Shown: piece by piece, positions 5,087 to 5,703 of the stretch
Layout of the letters: every line of letters begins with the position of its first letter
Position numbering within the stretch: position 1 is the first letter of the stretch
Source: Ardenticatenia bacterium
GTDB lineage: Bacteria; Chloroflexota; Anaerolineae; Aggregatilineales; Ch27
NCBI GenBank assembly: GCA_026983935.1
Contig: JALSTC010000025.1
Span: 1 to 5,703, forward strand
Length of the DNA stretch: 5,703 nt
Direction of reading: 5' to 3'
The notes under the pieces: generated by a model
The model's input: the letters and a program-made list of their open reading frames with translations, nothing else
What the model was told of the DNA's origin: nothing
Databases searched by the model: none
Translations under genes and position numbers: made by a program

Positions 5087-5703
5087 ACCCGTTTTTTGAT
5101 TCTACCTGCTGGCCTTCATGCTTCAGGATAACCGCCGCCGCTTCATTCAGCGCCGCCTGCATCTGCCCCGCGTCTGCGGAGATGCCGCCGCCCTGGGCAA
5201 AATCCGGCCTGCCGCCGCCCCGCCGTTCATCGGGATTGCCCGTCAATGTGCTCATCGTGCGGCGCAGCAGAGCGACCATATCCAGCCCGGGCAGGTCTTC
5301 TGACCGCGCCATGACGATCTGCGCCCGATCCCCCGCCACACCCAGCAGCACCACCGTGCCGGGCTGCTGAATCAGGCGGCTTGCCAGCGGACGAATGTCC
5401 TGTGGATCGCGGCCTTCCCATGCGCGGGCGATCACGCGGAGGCCGCCTGATTCGGGCGCTTCCTGCCACAATACGGCTGCTTCTGCGTTCAACAGCTCCT
5501 GCCGGGCGGCACGCAGCTCGCCGCGCAGATGCCTGTTTTCATCCTGCAGGCGGGTGATGGCATCTTCCAGATCGTCAGCGCCGGTCGTCAGTGCAGCCAT
5601 CAGGCGGTGGATGATGGCATTTTTGCGGCGGTAATCGGCCAGCGCCCGCCCCCCGCAGCGGAATTCCACACGAGTCATATCCTTATATTTCTCTGTGCGG
5701 ATG
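5085..5703 (-). CDS. AlaX-type alanyl-tRNA editing protein, C-terminal part (5' end outside window)
   Basis: The reading frame is open to the window edge. The eight residues before the first ATG (5676-5678) read IRTEKYKD and continue into MTRVEFRCGGRAL, the conserved end of the AlaX / alanyl-tRNA synthetase second additional domain. That ATG is therefore internal, and the N-terminal editing domain lies beyond the window. Counting from this Met: conserved R-V-E-F..C-G-G-R-A-L at 3-13, a coiled coil at about 36-66, then a DHHA1-type domain at about 80-190 with the Gly-rich 'GGGRPDFAQGGG' at 154-165. This layout is that of long-form AlaX proteins (family members run to about 400 residues), which hydrolyse Ser- or Gly-tRNA(Ala) in trans. 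The zinc residues (HxxxH and CxxxH) are not visible here, so catalytic competence cannot be judged. It is the first visible gene of an operon with the MBL-fold gene. Confidence 0.9.
   Translation of the reverse strand, partial: IRTEKYKDMTRVEFRCGGRALADYRRKNAIIHRLMAALTTGADDLEDAITRLQDENRHLRGELRAARQELLNAEAAVLWQEAPESGGLRVIARAWEGRDPQDIRPLASRLIQQPGTVVLLGVAGDRAQIVMARSEDLPGLDMVALLRRTMSTLTGNPDERRGGGRPDFAQGGGISADAGQMQAALNEAAAVILKHEGQQVESKNG

Noticed and set aside
4368..5099. Plus-strand open frame of 243 codons opposite the MBL-fold gene
   Set aside because: It is antisense to an MBL-fold protein with clear motifs and good ribosome site; its composition is that of a shadow frame.
5091..5099. A-AAA-AAC heptamer near the end of the AlaX-type gene, in the correct phase for -1 frameshifting
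   Set aside because: It lies only two codons before the stop, I see no stimulatory structure after it, and the -1 frame leads into non-protein-like sequence over the MBL gene. A6 runs also arise from ordinary Lys/Asn codons.
1..5703. Defence island, CRISPR array or mobile element
   Set aside because: No direct-repeat array, terminal inverted repeats, transposase, integrase, nuclease or helicase motif is present on either strand.

Overview
The window looks like chromosomal DNA of a high-GC bacterium, most likely a member of Chloroflexota (Anaerolineae-like). The reasons are protein style, not a database match. The first gene is an exported SH3-repeat protein with a Thr-Pro linker and a C-terminal beta domain of a kind I associate with Chloroflexota surface proteins. 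The second gene carries tandem 'YPTS.W / LPDDLPPGEY' ectodomains that I also associate with Chloroflexota membrane proteins and glycosyltransferases. No mobile element, CRISPR array, tRNA or rRNA is visible.

Layout. The left edge (1-75) may hold the last codons of an upstream plus-strand gene. A secreted or membrane-anchored two-SH3 protein follows at 243-1757 (+). A 122-bp gap holds a strong hairpin with a T-tract, and a sigma70-like promoter overlaps its left arm. Next is a polytopic membrane protein with two tandem extracytoplasmic beta domains at 1880-3610 (+). It converges on a small helical protein of unknown function at 3607-4092 (-), and the two genes share one palindromic CTAG as both stop codons. 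The small gene has its own candidate promoter in an AT-rich gap containing two overlapping palindromes. Upstream of it on the minus strand is a two-gene operon. The promoter-proximal gene is a long-form AlaX-type alanyl-tRNA editing protein, cut by the right edge of the window (5085-5703, -). The second is a metallo-beta-lactamase-fold protein (4212-5075, -) only 9 bp downstream.

How the genes relate. The two plus-strand genes are both envelope proteins facing outside the cell, but each seems to have its own transcription signals. The minus-strand AlaX gene clears Ser or Gly mischarged onto tRNA(Ala). Its partner has the MBL fold but has lost four of the seven canonical metal ligands, so it is probably not a conventional zinc hydrolase. 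This degenerate active site, and the membrane core of the second gene with its D-E / H-E / E-E motifs, are the most interesting points. I see no convincing evidence of a multi-gene defence or biosynthetic system.
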